Below are positions 7,758 through 16,573 of a stretch of DNA of 64,000 bases, piece after piece. This DNA comes from Helicobacter pylori. GTDB taxonomy: Bacteria; Campylobacterota; Campylobacteria; Campylobacterales; Helicobacteraceae. The DNA lies in contig CP032046.1 of assembly GCA_008032955.1 (NCBI GenBank), positions 620,001 to 684,000 of the forward strand, in the 5' to 3' direction. Made by a program: the position numbers and the translations under genes. Positions within the stretch are counted from its first letter, which is position 1, and each line of letters opens with the position of its first letter. The notes under the pieces were generated by a model that saw only the letters and a list, made by a program, of their open reading frames with translations, did no database searches and was not told where the DNA came from.

Positions 7758-9073
7758 TTTATCAAGTTAAGAAAATCTTTTCTTTAGCCTTACCCTCTGG
7801 AATCAATGCCTTTTTAGATGTGTTGGTGGTCGCACTCTCGGTTTTTTTTGTGGGTAAGATTTCGCACCATCACATTGTGGCTTTAGGGGTGGGTTTGCAA
7901 TTTTTGATGCTTTTTTATGGCATCAACACGATTTTATACACCGGCACTAACGCCATTCTTTCTAGGCTTGTGGGAGCTAGGGATTTTGCTCAAATCAATA
8001 ACGCCTTTTCTAGTATTTTCATAGGGGCGCTTGTCATCTGTTTAGGCGTGCTGTTTGCTTCTTATTTTTTGATTGAGCCTTTTTTAAATTGGATGCAATT
8101 ACAAAATCCTTCGCGCCAATTGACGCAAGATTATTTAGAAGTCTTAGTTATCGCGCTACCGAGTATTTTTTTAAAAAATGTTTTAGTTTCAGCGCTCGCT
8201 AGTTTTTCAGACACCCTAACCCCCTTTATTGTCAAAATCATCATGGTCATCGCATGCATTTTTTTGAATCAAGCCTTGATTTTTGGGGATTTTGGTTTTA
8301 AAGAAATGGGGATTGTGGGCTCTGCTTTAGCGAATGTGGTTGTCTCTTATTGGGAATTACTCGCGCTTGGTTTTTGGATACAAATTAAAAAAATCCCTTT
8401 AAAATTTAAAATAACCTTTCATTTTTCTTTTTTAAAAACCATGTTTAGAGTGGGTTGGCCGGCCGGGTTTGAGCGCTTATTGAGTTTGTTTTCTTTAATC
8501 CTCTTATCCAAATTTGTAGCGAGCTATGGGGATAAGGTGTTAGCGGGCATGCAAATAGGCATCAGGGTTGAAACCTTTTCGTTCATGCCCGGATTTGGGT
8601 TTATGATTGCAGCGATGGTTTTAACAGGGCAAAATTTAGGAGCGAACAAGCCAAAGATCGCCACAGAATACGCGCATTTGATTTTAAAAATCTCTATGGG
8701 TTTAATGGGGGTTTTAGGGATTGTTTTAGTTTTATTCGCTAAAGAATTTGCGAGCCTTTTTTCTCAAGATGAAGAAGTCTTAGAAGTGGCGCGATCTTAT
8801 TTGATCGCTGTGGGTCTCTCTCAAGCCCCCTTAATTGGGTATTTTGTGCTAGATGGAGTTTTTAGAGGGGCTGGCATTTCTAAAGTCTCACTATACATTA
8901 ACACCCTAAGCTTATGGGGGTTAAGGATCATGCCTATTTACTTGCTTTTAATTTATCATTTTAAGGTGGAATTTATTTTTGTAGTGATCGCATCAGAAAC
9001 TTTTTTGCGCTCATTCATCTACTATAAAGTTTTTTCTAAAGGCATTTGGAAAAGGTGCGGGAAAAAGGCTTAA
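7748..9073 (+). CDS. MATE-family multidrug/Na+ antiporter
   Basis: A MatE-type transporter with about 12 helices and two homologous halves. Motifs include VGLQFLMLFYG, ALASFSDTLTPF, MFRVGWPAGFERLL and LVGLSQAPLIGYFVLDGVFRG. The first standard start codon is GTG at 7820, but the frame is open upstream and encodes RLIYQVKKIFSLALPSGINA, a typical MATE first-helix start. That points to translation from ATT at 7748 or loss of an ATG there: the junction reads ATTAGG where ATGAGG would give an ATG overlapping a TGA stop of the antiporter gene. Such transporters expel cationic drugs using ion gradients. Confidence 0.78.
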   Translation: MRLIYQVKKIFSLALPSGINAFLDVLVVALSVFFVGKISHHHIVALGVGLQFLMLFYGINTILYTGTNAILSRLVGARDFAQINNAFSSIFIGALVICLGVLFASYFLIEPFLNWMQLQNPSRQLTQDYLEVLVIALPSIFLKNVLVSALASFSDTLTPFIVKIIMVIACIFLNQALIFGDFGFKEMGIVGSALANVVVSYWELLALGFWIQIKKIPLKFKITFHFSFLKTMFRVGWPAGFERLLSLFSLILLSKFVASYGDKVLAGMQIGIRVETFSFMPGFGFMIAAMVLTGQNLGANKPKIATEYAHLILKISMGLMGVLGIVLVLFAKEFASLFSQDEEVLEVARSYLIAVGLSQAPLIGYFVLDGVFRGAGISKVSLYINTLSLWGLRIMPIYLLLIYHFKVEFIFVVIASETFLRSFIYYKVFSKGIWKRCGKKA

Positions 9074-10663
9074 TCATTGCTTGAGCGTAGCGGTCGTTTT
9101 GAAACGATTTTCTCGCACCACTTGCACGCCCACTTCACCCACATACTGAGCGCTCTCTTCTATTTTTTTAGCGATCTTTCTGGCAATAATAGGCACTTGA
9201 TTGTCCCTGACTTGGTTGGATTTGACAATCACTCTTAATTCTCGCCCGCTCTCCATCGCATACGCCTTTTCCACCCCATCAAATTCTAACGCGATCTCTT
9301 CTAAAGCTTGCATGCGTTTAGCGTATTCTTCATCGCTCTTTCTTCTAGCCCCAGGACGCCCTGCTGAAAGTGCATCAGCCGCACACACGCTCGCGCACTC
9401 TACGCTCTTGATCTCTTCATGCCCATGGTGGGCATAAATCGCATTGATCACAACCGGGTCTTCTTTATGGCGCTTGCACACCTCAACCCCTAAATTCACA
9501 TGGTCTCTCCCAAGCTCTTGGGTGAGTGCTTTACCAATATCATGCAAAATACCCGCTCTTCTGGCGAGCTTTTTATCCCCTCCAAGCTGTTCTGCAATCA
9601 AGCCGGCTAAAAGAGCGACTTCTTTAGAATGCTGTAAGGCGTTTTGCCCAAAACTGGAGCGATAACGCATTTTGCCTATTAAAATTTTAAGCTCATCTTC
9701 CATAGCCCCAAGCTCTAATTCTAGCGCCACGCTCTCCCCTTCAGAAAGCAATTCTTTTTCCATGTTGCGCGCGACTCTATGATAAACCTCTTCAATCCTG
9801 TTAGGCTGGATACGGCCGTCTTCTATTAAAATTTTAAGCGTCTCGCTCGCTACTTCACGCCGATAAAGATTGAAACTGGACAAATACAATTCGCTGCTAC
9901 CTTCGCTAAATTCTATATCCACCCCACTGACCTTTTTAAACGCTTCAATATTTTTCCCATCTTTGCCTATCACACGACCGATATAATCTGAGCAAGGCAA
10001 AGCAATGCGAGTTGTTAAATTCTCTGTCGCATAATTACCCGCAAAACGGGCTGTTGCTTCCGCTAAAATGGCATACGACTTTTTCTTGCCCTCTTCTTTG
10101 GCTTCTTTTTCATAACGCTTGATTAACGCGCTTTTTTGGGCTTCTAATTCTTCTTCTAATTGCTCTAAAATCATGCTTTTAATTTCATCTTTAGTATAAG
10201 CCATGTAATTGAGCATCGCATCTAGCGCTTTGGCTTGAGCTTCTTTGCAAACAGCGCTCTGTTTTTTAAAATTTTCTTTTTCTTGTTCTAAAATTTGGCG
10301 TTCTTTTTCAAGCTCTTGTTTTTCCTTTTCCAAATAGCGTTTTTCATCTCTTACAAATTCTTTGTGCTGCGCTTCTAAATGCTTCAAATGCGCTTCTTTT
10401 TTTTCAAAATGGGTTTGAAGTTGCAAATTTTTGTTTTCGTATTGTTTCTGCAATTTGCATTCTCGGCTTTTCATGCGTATCTCTTCAGCTTCCACAAAAG
10501 ATTTCGCTTGAAACTCCATTAATTTGGCTTTAGCTGAAGCGCCTTTTAAAATGGTTTGCCCTCTAGCATAATAGATCTTTTTCATCACATAATACATGAT
10601 TAGAGCGGTAATCAAACACGCTACTAAGACTTCTAATGAAATGTAAATTAACCCGCTGCTCAT
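9074..10663 (-). CDS. rny: Ribonuclease Y, membrane-anchored endoribonuclease
   Basis: 529 residues: an N-terminal membrane helix (LVACLITALIMYYVM), a long Glu/Lys/Gln-rich coiled coil (about 40-195), a KH RNA-binding domain (CSDYIGRVIGKDGKNIEAFK), then an HD phosphohydrolase domain with RRAGILHDIGKAL and later AHHGHEE. This is the RNase Y order. The enzyme starts mRNA decay at the inner membrane and is a main degradosome-type nuclease in bacteria without RNase E. The ATG has AAAAGGA upstream. The preceding mthfS reading frame overlaps the first 101 bases. Confidence 0.93.
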   Translation of the reverse strand: MSSGLIYISLEVLVACLITALIMYYVMKKIYYARGQTILKGASAKAKLMEFQAKSFVEAEEIRMKSRECKLQKQYENKNLQLQTHFEKKEAHLKHLEAQHKEFVRDEKRYLEKEKQELEKERQILEQEKENFKKQSAVCKEAQAKALDAMLNYMAYTKDEIKSMILEQLEEELEAQKSALIKRYEKEAKEEGKKKSYAILAEATARFAGNYATENLTTRIALPCSDYIGRVIGKDGKNIEAFKKVSGVDIEFSEGSSELYLSSFNLYRREVASETLKILIEDGRIQPNRIEEVYHRVARNMEKELLSEGESVALELELGAMEDELKILIGKMRYRSSFGQNALQHSKEVALLAGLIAEQLGGDKKLARRAGILHDIGKALTQELGRDHVNLGVEVCKRHKEDPVVINAIYAHHGHEEIKSVECASVCAADALSAGRPGARRKSDEEYAKRMQALEEIALEFDGVEKAYAMESGRELRVIVKSNQVRDNQVPIIARKIAKKIEESAQYVGEVGVQVVRENRFKTTATLKQ

Positions 10664-11210
10664 AATGTTTCCTTTTATTATTCTTCATAACGATACGAGC
10701 ATTCATATAAAGATCCGCTTCAATGTCATAAGCGTTTGTAAGAACACCATTAGCTAGAGCTAATTCCCTACTCACAAACACGATTAAGGGGCGTTTTAGC
10801 CGCCTTTTGAATAATTGGGGCAAACTCCTATCATACATGCCTAGCCCAAAACCCACGCGCCTAAAGCTTGTATCCATCCCTAAAATCGGCACGACAATAC
10901 AATCTAATTCCCGCTTATAATAACGCGACAAACTCGGCTCATCAAACCACCCCAAACGCCTTAAGGGCAACCTAAAGGGCGCGATAGTAAAACCCTCTTT
11001 AGAAAAATGAGTGCCTTTTTTGATGCTTTTAGGCAACCACACGCGCTTATTTTTTTGTCTTAACCTAAAAATCAAAGGCCTAATGTCAAGCTCATGCCCT
11101 AACGGGCTATACAATAAAATATTTTGATAATCTTTGAGTTTCAAAAATAAAAGCTTGCAAGCCAGTTTATCCTTGACTGCTTTATCTTTGGTCGGTTTAG
11201 CCCTTTTCAA
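10563..11210 (-). CDS. mthfS: 5-formyltetrahydrofolate cyclo-ligase family protein
   Basis: About 215 residues. Motifs of 5-formyl-THF cyclo-ligases are present: LLYSPLGHELDIRPLI, then the substrate-loop region VVPILGMDTSFRRVGFGLGMYDRSL, where the family has G-x-R-L-G-x-G-x-G-x-Y-D. The enzyme converts 5-formyl-THF to 5,10-methenyl-THF using ATP. The listed start is a TTG at 11210. The frame extends upstream through a plausible N-terminus (TIFRDFCKER) to an ATT at 11244-11246, which is spaced correctly behind AAGGA, so the real start may be there. The last third overlaps rny by 101 bases, unusual but seen in compact genomes. Confidence 0.68.
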   Translation of the reverse strand: MKRAKPTKDKAVKDKLACKLLFLKLKDYQNILLYSPLGHELDIRPLIFRLRQKNKRVWLPKSIKKGTHFSKEGFTIAPFRLPLRRLGWFDEPSLSRYYKRELDCIVVPILGMDTSFRRVGFGLGMYDRSLPQLFKRRLKRPLIVFVSRELALANGVLTNAYDIEADLYMNARIVMKNNKRKHYEQRVNLHFIRSLSSVFDYRSNHVLCDEKDLLC

Positions 11211-11274
11211 GCGTTCTTTACAAAAATCTCTAAAAATCGTTTTAATGGTTATAATCCTTAAATTTTAGACTTAC

Positions 11275-11287
11275 ATTATAGTATAAT
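11275..11287. promoter_or_regulatory. Palindromic divergent -10 element
   Basis: ATTATAGTATAAT reads TATAAT on both strands (plus-strand copy at 11282-11287), with the two half-sites sharing the centre. It lies between the divergent mthfS (minus) and the lipoprotein gene (plus), at suitable distances from both starts. It could serve both genes, with back-to-back polymerases competing for the site. Confidence 0.5.
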
Positions 11288-11334
11288 TTTAGGTTATTAG
11301 TTACCATTTTATTATTCTTAAGGATGTGTTTATA

Positions 11335-11892
11335 ATGAGAATTAAGGCTTATTTTTTGCGTTTTATCGCGCTGGTTTTGATTGTTTTGTTGGGTTTTAGC
11401 GCTTGTAAAAATTCTCAAAAATCTCAAGATTCTCAAAACAATACCACCCAACAAGATAGCCCTAAAACCTACACTGCTATGGATTTGAATAACCAAGAAT
11501 ACACCATTACAGGCGATTTAGATTCTCTAAATATCAGCCCGGATTCCAACACCCCTACCCTATTAGTTTTAAGCACTTTAGATAATTCTTTAAAAGATTA
11601 CGCCCCCAGCTTTAACATCTTAAAAAAAACTTTTAAAGATCGTTTGAGGGTGCTTATTTTACTCAATAAACCCTATTCAAGCGATGCAATCAAAGATTTT
11701 AGCGTGCGTTCTCAAGCTGATTTGATGATTTTAAACTCTAAAGATACCGCTCTTTTTGATCATTTAAAGTATGATATTTTAAACCATTCTTTTAACATGC
11801 TCTTATATCACAAACACCAATTGATTAAAATGTATCAAGGGATCGTGCCAATAGAAATGCTCCAATTTGATATTTCCAATTTAAAGGACTGA
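11335..11892 (+). CDS. Putative lipoprotein with thioredoxin-like fold lacking CxxC
   Basis: 185 residues from the ATG at 11335, ten bases after AAGGA. A GTG at 11326 is too close to that site. A basic N-terminus and hydrophobic segment ([15 protein letters not shown]) end in a cysteine that fits a lipobox, so it is probably lipid-anchored facing the periplasm. A Ser/Gln/Asn-rich linker follows, then a region like TlpA/ResA proteins ([20 protein letters not shown]... [14 protein letters not shown]), but without the catalytic CxxC, so it is unlikely to be an oxidoreductase. It precedes ftsY by 5 bases. Function unknown. Confidence 0.65.
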   Translation: MRIKAYFLRFIALVLIVLLGFSACKNSQKSQDSQNNTTQQDSPKTYTAMDLNNQEYTITGDLDSLNISPDSNTPTLLVLSTLDNSLKDYAPSFNILKKTFKDRLRVLILLNKPYSSDAIKDFSVRSQADLMILNSKDTALFDHLKYDILNHSFNMLLYHKHQLIKMYQGIVPIEMLQFDISNLKD

Positions 11893-11897
11893 ATTTA

Positions 11898-12779
11898 ATG
11901 TTTAATTTTTTCAAAAAAATTGTCAATAAAATTAAGGGTGAAGAGGTTAAAGAAAAAAAGCGTGAAAATATTCCTAAAGAGGAATTAGAAGAAATTTTGA
12001 TTGGTTTTGACATCCAATACGATTTGATAGAGAACTTGTTACAGCATTTAGGCGATTTAGTTACGCCCAAGCAATTAGAAGTCGCTTTGTTGCGTTTTGT
12101 GCGTGGGGAAAGCTACTATGATAAAACCCGCCTAAAGACCATCACCACAAAACCCTTAGTGCATCTCATCGTGGGGGTTAATGGGGCGGGTAAAACCACA
12201 ACGATCGCTAAATTAGCCAAGCTCTCTTTAAAACAGCATAAAAAAACGCTTCTTGGGGCAGGCGATACCTTTAGAGCGGCCGCAGTCAAACAGCTGCAAT
12301 TATGGGGTGAAAAGCTTAATATTCAAGTCATTAGCGCCAAAGAAGGGAGCGATCCAAGCTCTCTAGCTTATAACACCATAGAAAGCGCGATCGCTAAAAA
12401 TATAGATGAAGTTTTTATAGACACCGCCGGGAGGTTACACAACCAGACCAACCTTAAAAACGAGCTTTCTAAAATCGCGCGCACCTGCTCTAAAGTTTTA
12501 AAAGACGCCCCCTTTTATAAATTCCTTATTTTAGACGGCACGCAAGGGAGTTCTGGGCTAACGCAAGCGAAAATTTTCCATGAGACTTTGGCGCTAGATG
12601 GCGTGATTATGACTAAGCTTGATGGCACTTCTAAAGGCGGAGCGATTTTAAGCGTGCTGTATGAGTTGAAATTACCCATTCTTTATTTAGGAATGGGCGA
12701 AAAAGAAGACGATTTGATCGCTTTTGATGAAGAACGCTTTATAGAAGACTTGGTTGATGCGGTGTTTGTGGAACAATAA
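11898..12779 (+). CDS. ftsY: FtsY, signal recognition particle receptor
   Basis: 293 residues. A short basic, amphipathic N-terminus ([16 protein letters not shown]) suits membrane association. The NG GTPase domain follows with [17 protein letters not shown] (P-loop), the [12 protein letters not shown] switch II motif and [12 protein letters not shown] (guanine specificity), ending with [18 protein letters not shown]. FtsY docks SRP-ribosome complexes to the Sec translocon. The long acidic A domain of E. coli FtsY is missing, as usual in epsilonproteobacteria. It follows the lipoprotein gene closely. Confidence 0.95.
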   Translation: MFNFFKKIVNKIKGEEVKEKKRENIPKEELEEILIGFDIQYDLIENLLQHLGDLVTPKQLEVALLRFVRGESYYDKTRLKTITTKPLVHLIVGVNGAGKTTTIAKLAKLSLKQHKKTLLGAGDTFRAAAVKQLQLWGEKLNIQVISAKEGSDPSSLAYNTIESAIAKNIDEVFIDTAGRLHNQTNLKNELSKIARTCSKVLKDAPFYKFLILDGTQGSSGLTQAKIFHETLALDGVIMTKLDGTSKGGAILSVLYELKLPILYLGMGEKEDDLIAFDEERFIEDLVDAVFVEQ

Positions 12780-12787
12780 ATTAAAAA

Positions 12788-13102
12788 TTATTGATTAATA
12801 ATAACCCTAAAACTTATATCCATGTGGTTTGCTTCTTGCAAAGCGTTACAAACCTCTGCGTTTTTGGCATAAAACTCCTTAAGCGGGATGTGGGGATAAA
12901 GCTTTTTGCGCGCTTCATCAATCCTGCAAATTAATGGGCGGGATTCATAAATCTTGCACAGATTGGTTTCTGAATCCAAAAACTTGCACACCCCATTGCC
13001 CGCATCAAACCCAATAAGCTCAATAATTCCGGTGATATTTTTACAGCAAAGCCCACAAGAGGTGCAAGGGAAGCGATCAGGCTTTTCTTGTGATCCTTTC
13101 AT
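12788..13102 (-). CDS. YkgJ-type cysteine-cluster (zinc/iron-chelating) protein
   Basis: 104 residues with the family cysteine pattern CTSCGLCC near the N-terminus, and later cysteines in GVCKFLDSETNLCKIYESRPLICR. This is the CxxCxxCC family annotated as zinc- or iron-chelating domain proteins (UPF0153/YkgJ). Biochemical roles are mostly unproven; metal or Fe-S binding is the usual inference. It is the last gene of the minus-strand run that begins near 15.4 kb and is convergent with ftsY. Confidence 0.75.
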   Translation of the reverse strand: MKGSQEKPDRFPCTSCGLCCKNITGIIELIGFDAGNGVCKFLDSETNLCKIYESRPLICRIDEARKKLYPHIPLKEFYAKNAEVCNALQEANHMDISFRVIINQ

Positions 13103-13130
13103 CTTTTTATATTCTCACCTTTAAAGCCCT

Positions 13131-14109
13131 TCATCTTTCAAGCCCCCAAGCGATCCCTTTTCGCAAGTTTTTAAGACCTTTTTGATTGGATTGGATCATC
13201 GCCACATCATAATGCCTGCTTTTTTGCCCGCTTTCTAGGGCATTTATCTGATTTCGCATGAGATTGAGGGCGTTTTGTGCTTTTTTATTAAGTTTTTGGT
13301 GTTTGTCCATGATAGGCACTTTCAAAAAGCGCTCAAACTAGAGAGCGTTGAAACGGTAACGCAGAACTGATCTTTTTCTTTTTGATTGTAAAGAGAGGTA
13401 TCGTAGTGATGCTTTTTCATCGTGGCGATGGCGTCTTGAGAAAGCGAGAAGAACAGCGCATCAAGTTTTGCGATCTGCTTAGTGAAAAGATCTGCCATTT
13501 TCCTAACGGCTTGAAGATTATCAACTATTACATCTGCTTTTTTGACAGCTACTTCAACTTGAGAGAGATAAGCTTTGGCATCGTCTCGCTTTTTTTCCAT
13601 TTCATCAGCACTCAAAGCTCCCAAGATAGCGAGTGCAGGTCCGGCTAAAAGCCCCATACTTCCAACTATACCTCCAGTAGCCAAACCAAATCCCACAGAG
13701 AAATTTCCCACAGCATTTCCAACGACACCAAAGATATCAAAGGAACTCATCTTGAGATTTTTATCAATAATTTTTAGTGTATCTGACACAGAGAGTTGGA
13801 TATTTTCCATGCTATCTTTTTTGTTGCTAAGTTCAAATCCTTTTAATTGATTAAAATGGTGCGAAAATTCTGAAATTACTTGATTTCTAATATAACACTT
13901 TTTCTCTTCAAATCTCGCAAGAGCAAACTCGCAATCAGAAGCCACAGCTTTAATAACTTCTTCTGCTTCCTCTAGCAAATCATTGTCTTCATTGATATAC
14001 TTAATATATTCATTGGTCTCTTCGCTGAGAATGTCTGCATCAACTTTTTTTTAACTCCGTATCCTGCTGCCGCTAGGGCTAGCCCTCCTAAAATGAATGG
14101 TAATGGCAT
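13131..14109 (-). pseudogene. Unrecognised glycine-zipper membrane protein, split by two frameshifts
   Basis: Three frames join into one protein of about 325 residues. It begins at ATG 14109 (MPLPFILGGLALAAAGYGVK) and runs into an A8 tract (14045-14052 as T8 on the plus strand). One more A continues into DADILSEETNEYIKYINE and then the long central frame. That frame stops near 13322 at a T5 run; one more T continues into LKVPIMDKHQKLNKKAQNAL and ends at 13131 (GLKNLRKGIAWGLER). The middle carries a Gly/Ala-rich hydrophobic stretch (VGFGLATGGIVGSMGLLAGP) between helical arms. No family recognised. As read the product is truncated. Confidence 0.62.
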
Positions 14110-14127
14110 GTTTTATCTTTTATGTGT

Positions 14128-14427
14128 TTATGATTTTTTTAAAACTTCTAGATTTTCATCAATGCTTTTTTGAAGCTCAGCACGCATGGTTTTCTTTTGT
14201 TCTCTTGATAAATCGCTTGCATCAATAAGATCTTCATGGCGGTAGATAAGGCTGAGCGTTTGACCAATATCAATAATTTCTTCAATAACGCCATCTTCAA
14301 TCCCATGCGTTCTAGCGGCTTGTGCGAATTTCTCACGATCTCTTTGACTGAAAGAACCACCACTTTCTAACGACTTCAGCACTTTGGTTAAGATCACATT
14401 TTGACCCATATCTTTTTGTTCTTCCAT
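14128..14427 (-). CDS. Unrecognised 99-residue helical protein
   Basis: 99 residues, charged and predicted helical, with a central SFSQRDREKFAQAARTHGIE segment. There are no membrane segments or cysteines. The ATG is preceded by a good AAGGAG. It lies between two glycine-zipper genes, 10 bases after one and 18 before the other, on the same strand, so it probably belongs to one operon with them. Its hydrophilic nature contrasts with its neighbours; a soluble partner or immunity-like role is conceivable but unproven. Confidence 0.6.
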   Translation of the reverse strand: MEEQKDMGQNVILTKVLKSLESGGSFSQRDREKFAQAARTHGIEDGVIEEIIDIGQTLSLIYRHEDLIDASDLSREQKKTMRAELQKSIDENLEVLKKS

Positions 14428-14437
14428 GATTTCTCCT

Positions 14438-15261
14438 TTAAATTTCTATTTTTCCACCATTATTCATGAGTTCCAAAAATTCTTGGGTATTATTAAACAA
14501 GGGCTTTTGACCTAGTCTTTCTTGAATCTTATTATTGACTCCTATGGCCAAATCCGCATTTCCTGCATAAAGCACCCTCTCAAGATTATTAAAATTCTCA
14601 TTAAAGAATTTTACATTCCCATGAAAATATTGCTTAAACACTTCCTTAAATTGATTGCGATAGATCTCTAACAGCCTAATACTTTCACGGCATTCTTTTT
14701 CAATCTCTATACGCCTTTGGCGCGCCAATTTAGCCTCTTTTAGAGCATCTCGCAAATTTTCACAGAGAGTTTTGCTCAGTAATGCCCCCACAAAATTTCC
14801 AATTATCGCTCCAACTCCAGGAATGGGGTGAATGTTTGACCAACAACTGCCATAGCTTTTGTGCCTAAAATTTTCGTGCCAGTGTGTAACAAACGACAAG
14901 AAAGCTCATCATCATCGATCTTTTGAGAACCATAGTCAATGAATATCTTATAACATTCTATGCCAGTTTTTTCTAAGTGCATCACACCTTCTAAGTCTCC
15001 ATCAAAACTTTGGATTGTTTCGTTTGGACTATTTGAAACCATGTCTTTAAGAAAGGCTGCTCTACCATAGCTAAGAACCACATCCTTTGCATCATTCATG
15101 GCTTGATCGAACGCTTCTTTGGAATCCTTGCCATTTCCAACATATTCATATAAATTCATCAATAATAATGGTGCAAATTTTATAAGCATTTTGCTCTCTG
15201 TAATATCCACCCCTGCTTCATGAGAGCTTTGTAACGAAATATTTTGCATGTTTTCTAACAT
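14438..15261 (-). pseudogene. Unrecognised glycine-zipper protein, split by one frameshift
   Basis: Two overlapping frames form one protein of about 274 residues. The N-terminal part (from ATG 15261) ends ...AMAVVGQTFTPFLELER, but one more C in the C4 run (G4 at 14825-14828 on the plus strand) makes it read TFTPIPGVGAIIGNFVGALL and continue to 14438. The hydrophobic Gly-rich segment is followed by a long charged helix (LREALK-like, ARQRRIEIEKECRESIRLLE). The N-terminal half is helical and acidic. No family recognised. Its layout, helical domain then glycine zipper then coiled coil, resembles the second zipper protein of the cluster (13131-14109). Confidence 0.62.
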
Positions 15262-15347
15262 GAATTACCCTCTCTTTAGCGGTGTTAATAGGTGAGTTTT
15301 AAAAAAAAGCGAGAGATTTTGGGGATTTTAAAAGGTTTAGGGTAGGC

Positions 15348-15422
15348 TTATAAGTAACCCCCCCCCCCAGAAAAGCTAGAAATAAAAAGACTAGGACTAA
15401 AAAACGCTAGGACTTTTTCCAT
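15348..15422 (-). CDS. Micro-ORF with G11 tract, phase-variable hydrophobic peptide candidate
   Basis: An excellent ribosome binding site (AAGGAGG) lies 5-6 bases before ATG at 15420-15422. As read, the peptide is 24 residues: MEKVLAFFSPSLFISSFS, then GGGGYL from an 11-G run. If the T6 run after codon 6 were T5, the frame would read MEKVLAFLVLVFLFLAFLGG and continue to 15299, giving a 40-residue peptide with a signal-peptide or membrane-like core. Both the T run and the G run could therefore switch the product. A -10-like TATAGT lies 30 bases upstream. No such gene is known to me. Confidence 0.4.
   Translation of the reverse strand: MEKVLAFFSPSLFISSFSGGGGYL
15358..15368. repeat. Poly-C/G tract (11 bases)
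   Basis: Eleven consecutive C on the plus strand (G on the minus strand), 97 bases upstream of the 15261 start and inside the micro-ORF. Tracts of this length slip during replication in H. pylori and commonly drive phase variation. It is by far the longest G/C run in the window. Confidence 0.9.
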
Positions 15423-15451
15423 AAAGACCTCCTTATTGTTCAATCCTAGCC

Positions 15452-15457
15452 ACTATA
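15452..15457 (-). promoter_or_regulatory. Putative -10 element for the micro-ORF and accessory operon
   Basis: On the minus strand TGGTTATAGT gives a TATAGT -10 with an upstream TG. It is about 30 bases before the micro-ORF start, so the transcript would have a short leader containing AAGGAGG. It is the only good candidate between the moaA stop and the micro-ORF. Confidence 0.4.
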
Positions 15458-15521
15458 ACCAAAAATCCTAAGCAAACCGCTTTATTTTTAATAAAAAGGT
15501 TTAAAATAATAAATATTTTCC

Positions 15522-16487
15522 CTACCCCCCTGTGTAATAAAACGCCCTTGTGGGAGTTTCGCTGTTTTTATCATTCCACATGTTTTTTTCTGGTTTATTG
15601 ATGACAGATTGCTTTAAAAGCCTTTTTATATTTTTTGTATCCTTATTCATGATCGCTTCTTTAGCGTCTATGGCGTCTTGATAGTATAAACATGGGCAAA
15701 TCTTGCCATCAGAAGCCAAGCGGATACGATTGCAAGATTGGCAAAAATCATCGCTATGCGGAGCGATAATGCCAAATTGATAGCCATTTTCTAGCGTGTA
15801 GATTTTAGAAGACCCTTGTTTGGGTTTTTCTGTCTCCATTATTTTGTATTTTTGAGCGATCAGATCTAAAATTTCTTCCTCTTTCAAGCCTTTAACCAAA
15901 CTTTTAGCATGCGTATTTTCCATAAATTCAATGTAGCGGATTTGTATGCGCCTGTTTTTCGCGTATTCTAAAAGATCTAAAATTTCATCATCATTAACGC
16001 TTTTCATCACAACCGTGTTTAATTTGAGTTTTAAACCCACTTTTAAGGACTCTTCAATCCCTTCTAGCGTGTTTTTAAGAGCGTCTTTTTGAGAGATTTT
16101 TAAAACCCTATCGCTTTTTAAAGAATCTAATGAAACATTCACCCGTGATAACCCGGCGTTTTTTAAATCCTTAGCCATTTTTTTGAGTAAAAAACCATTA
16201 GTGCTTAAAACTAACGCTACTTCTTTATTGTAAGCGTGCAATTTAGCGATAAACTCGTCTAAACCCTTGCGTAATAGCGGCTCCCCACCCGTGATTCTAA
16301 TTTTTTTAACGCCCTCATCAATAGCGATTTTAAGAAATTCTAAAACATTATCCAAAGGCAATAATTCTTCATCATCAAAAAAATCTAATGGCGTAGCGGG
16401 CATGCAATACTGACACCTGAAATTGCATTGTTTGGTTACAGAAACCCTAATATAGTCAATAACCCTATTAAAACTATCTACTAACAC
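15522..16487 (-). CDS. moaA: MoaA, GTP 3',8-cyclase (radical SAM)
   Basis: 321 residues. The radical-SAM motif [10 protein letters not shown] near residue 20 binds the SAM [4Fe-4S] cluster. The C-terminal cysteines ([19 protein letters not shown]) hold the second cluster, and the protein ends in the conserved Gly-Gly. MoaA turns GTP into 3',8-cyclo-GTP, the first step of molybdenum cofactor synthesis. The start is GTG at 16487 after AAGGGA. The gene is separate from moaC-mog-moaE-moaD at 51-52.8 kb, which complete the pathway, and divergent from mobA. Confidence 0.95.
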   Translation of the reverse strand: MLVDSFNRVIDYIRVSVTKQCNFRCQYCMPATPLDFFDDEELLPLDNVLEFLKIAIDEGVKKIRITGGEPLLRKGLDEFIAKLHAYNKEVALVLSTNGFLLKKMAKDLKNAGLSRVNVSLDSLKSDRVLKISQKDALKNTLEGIEESLKVGLKLKLNTVVMKSVNDDEILDLLEYAKNRRIQIRYIEFMENTHAKSLVKGLKEEEILDLIAQKYKIMETEKPKQGSSKIYTLENGYQFGIIAPHSDDFCQSCNRIRLASDGKICPCLYYQDAIDAKEAIMNKDTKNIKRLLKQSVINKPEKNMWNDKNSETPTRAFYYTGG

Positions 16488-16573
16488 TCCCTTTATCCCT
16501 TATGCTCTTTATTTAAGCTTTTAGTGTAACATAATAAACAATGACTTAACAACATTAAACATGGATAAATCTT

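Noticed and set aside
12788-15261. Prophage remnant or IS element between ftsY and moaA
   Set aside because: No transposase, integrase, terminase or inverted repeats were found; the genes keep a host-like composition.
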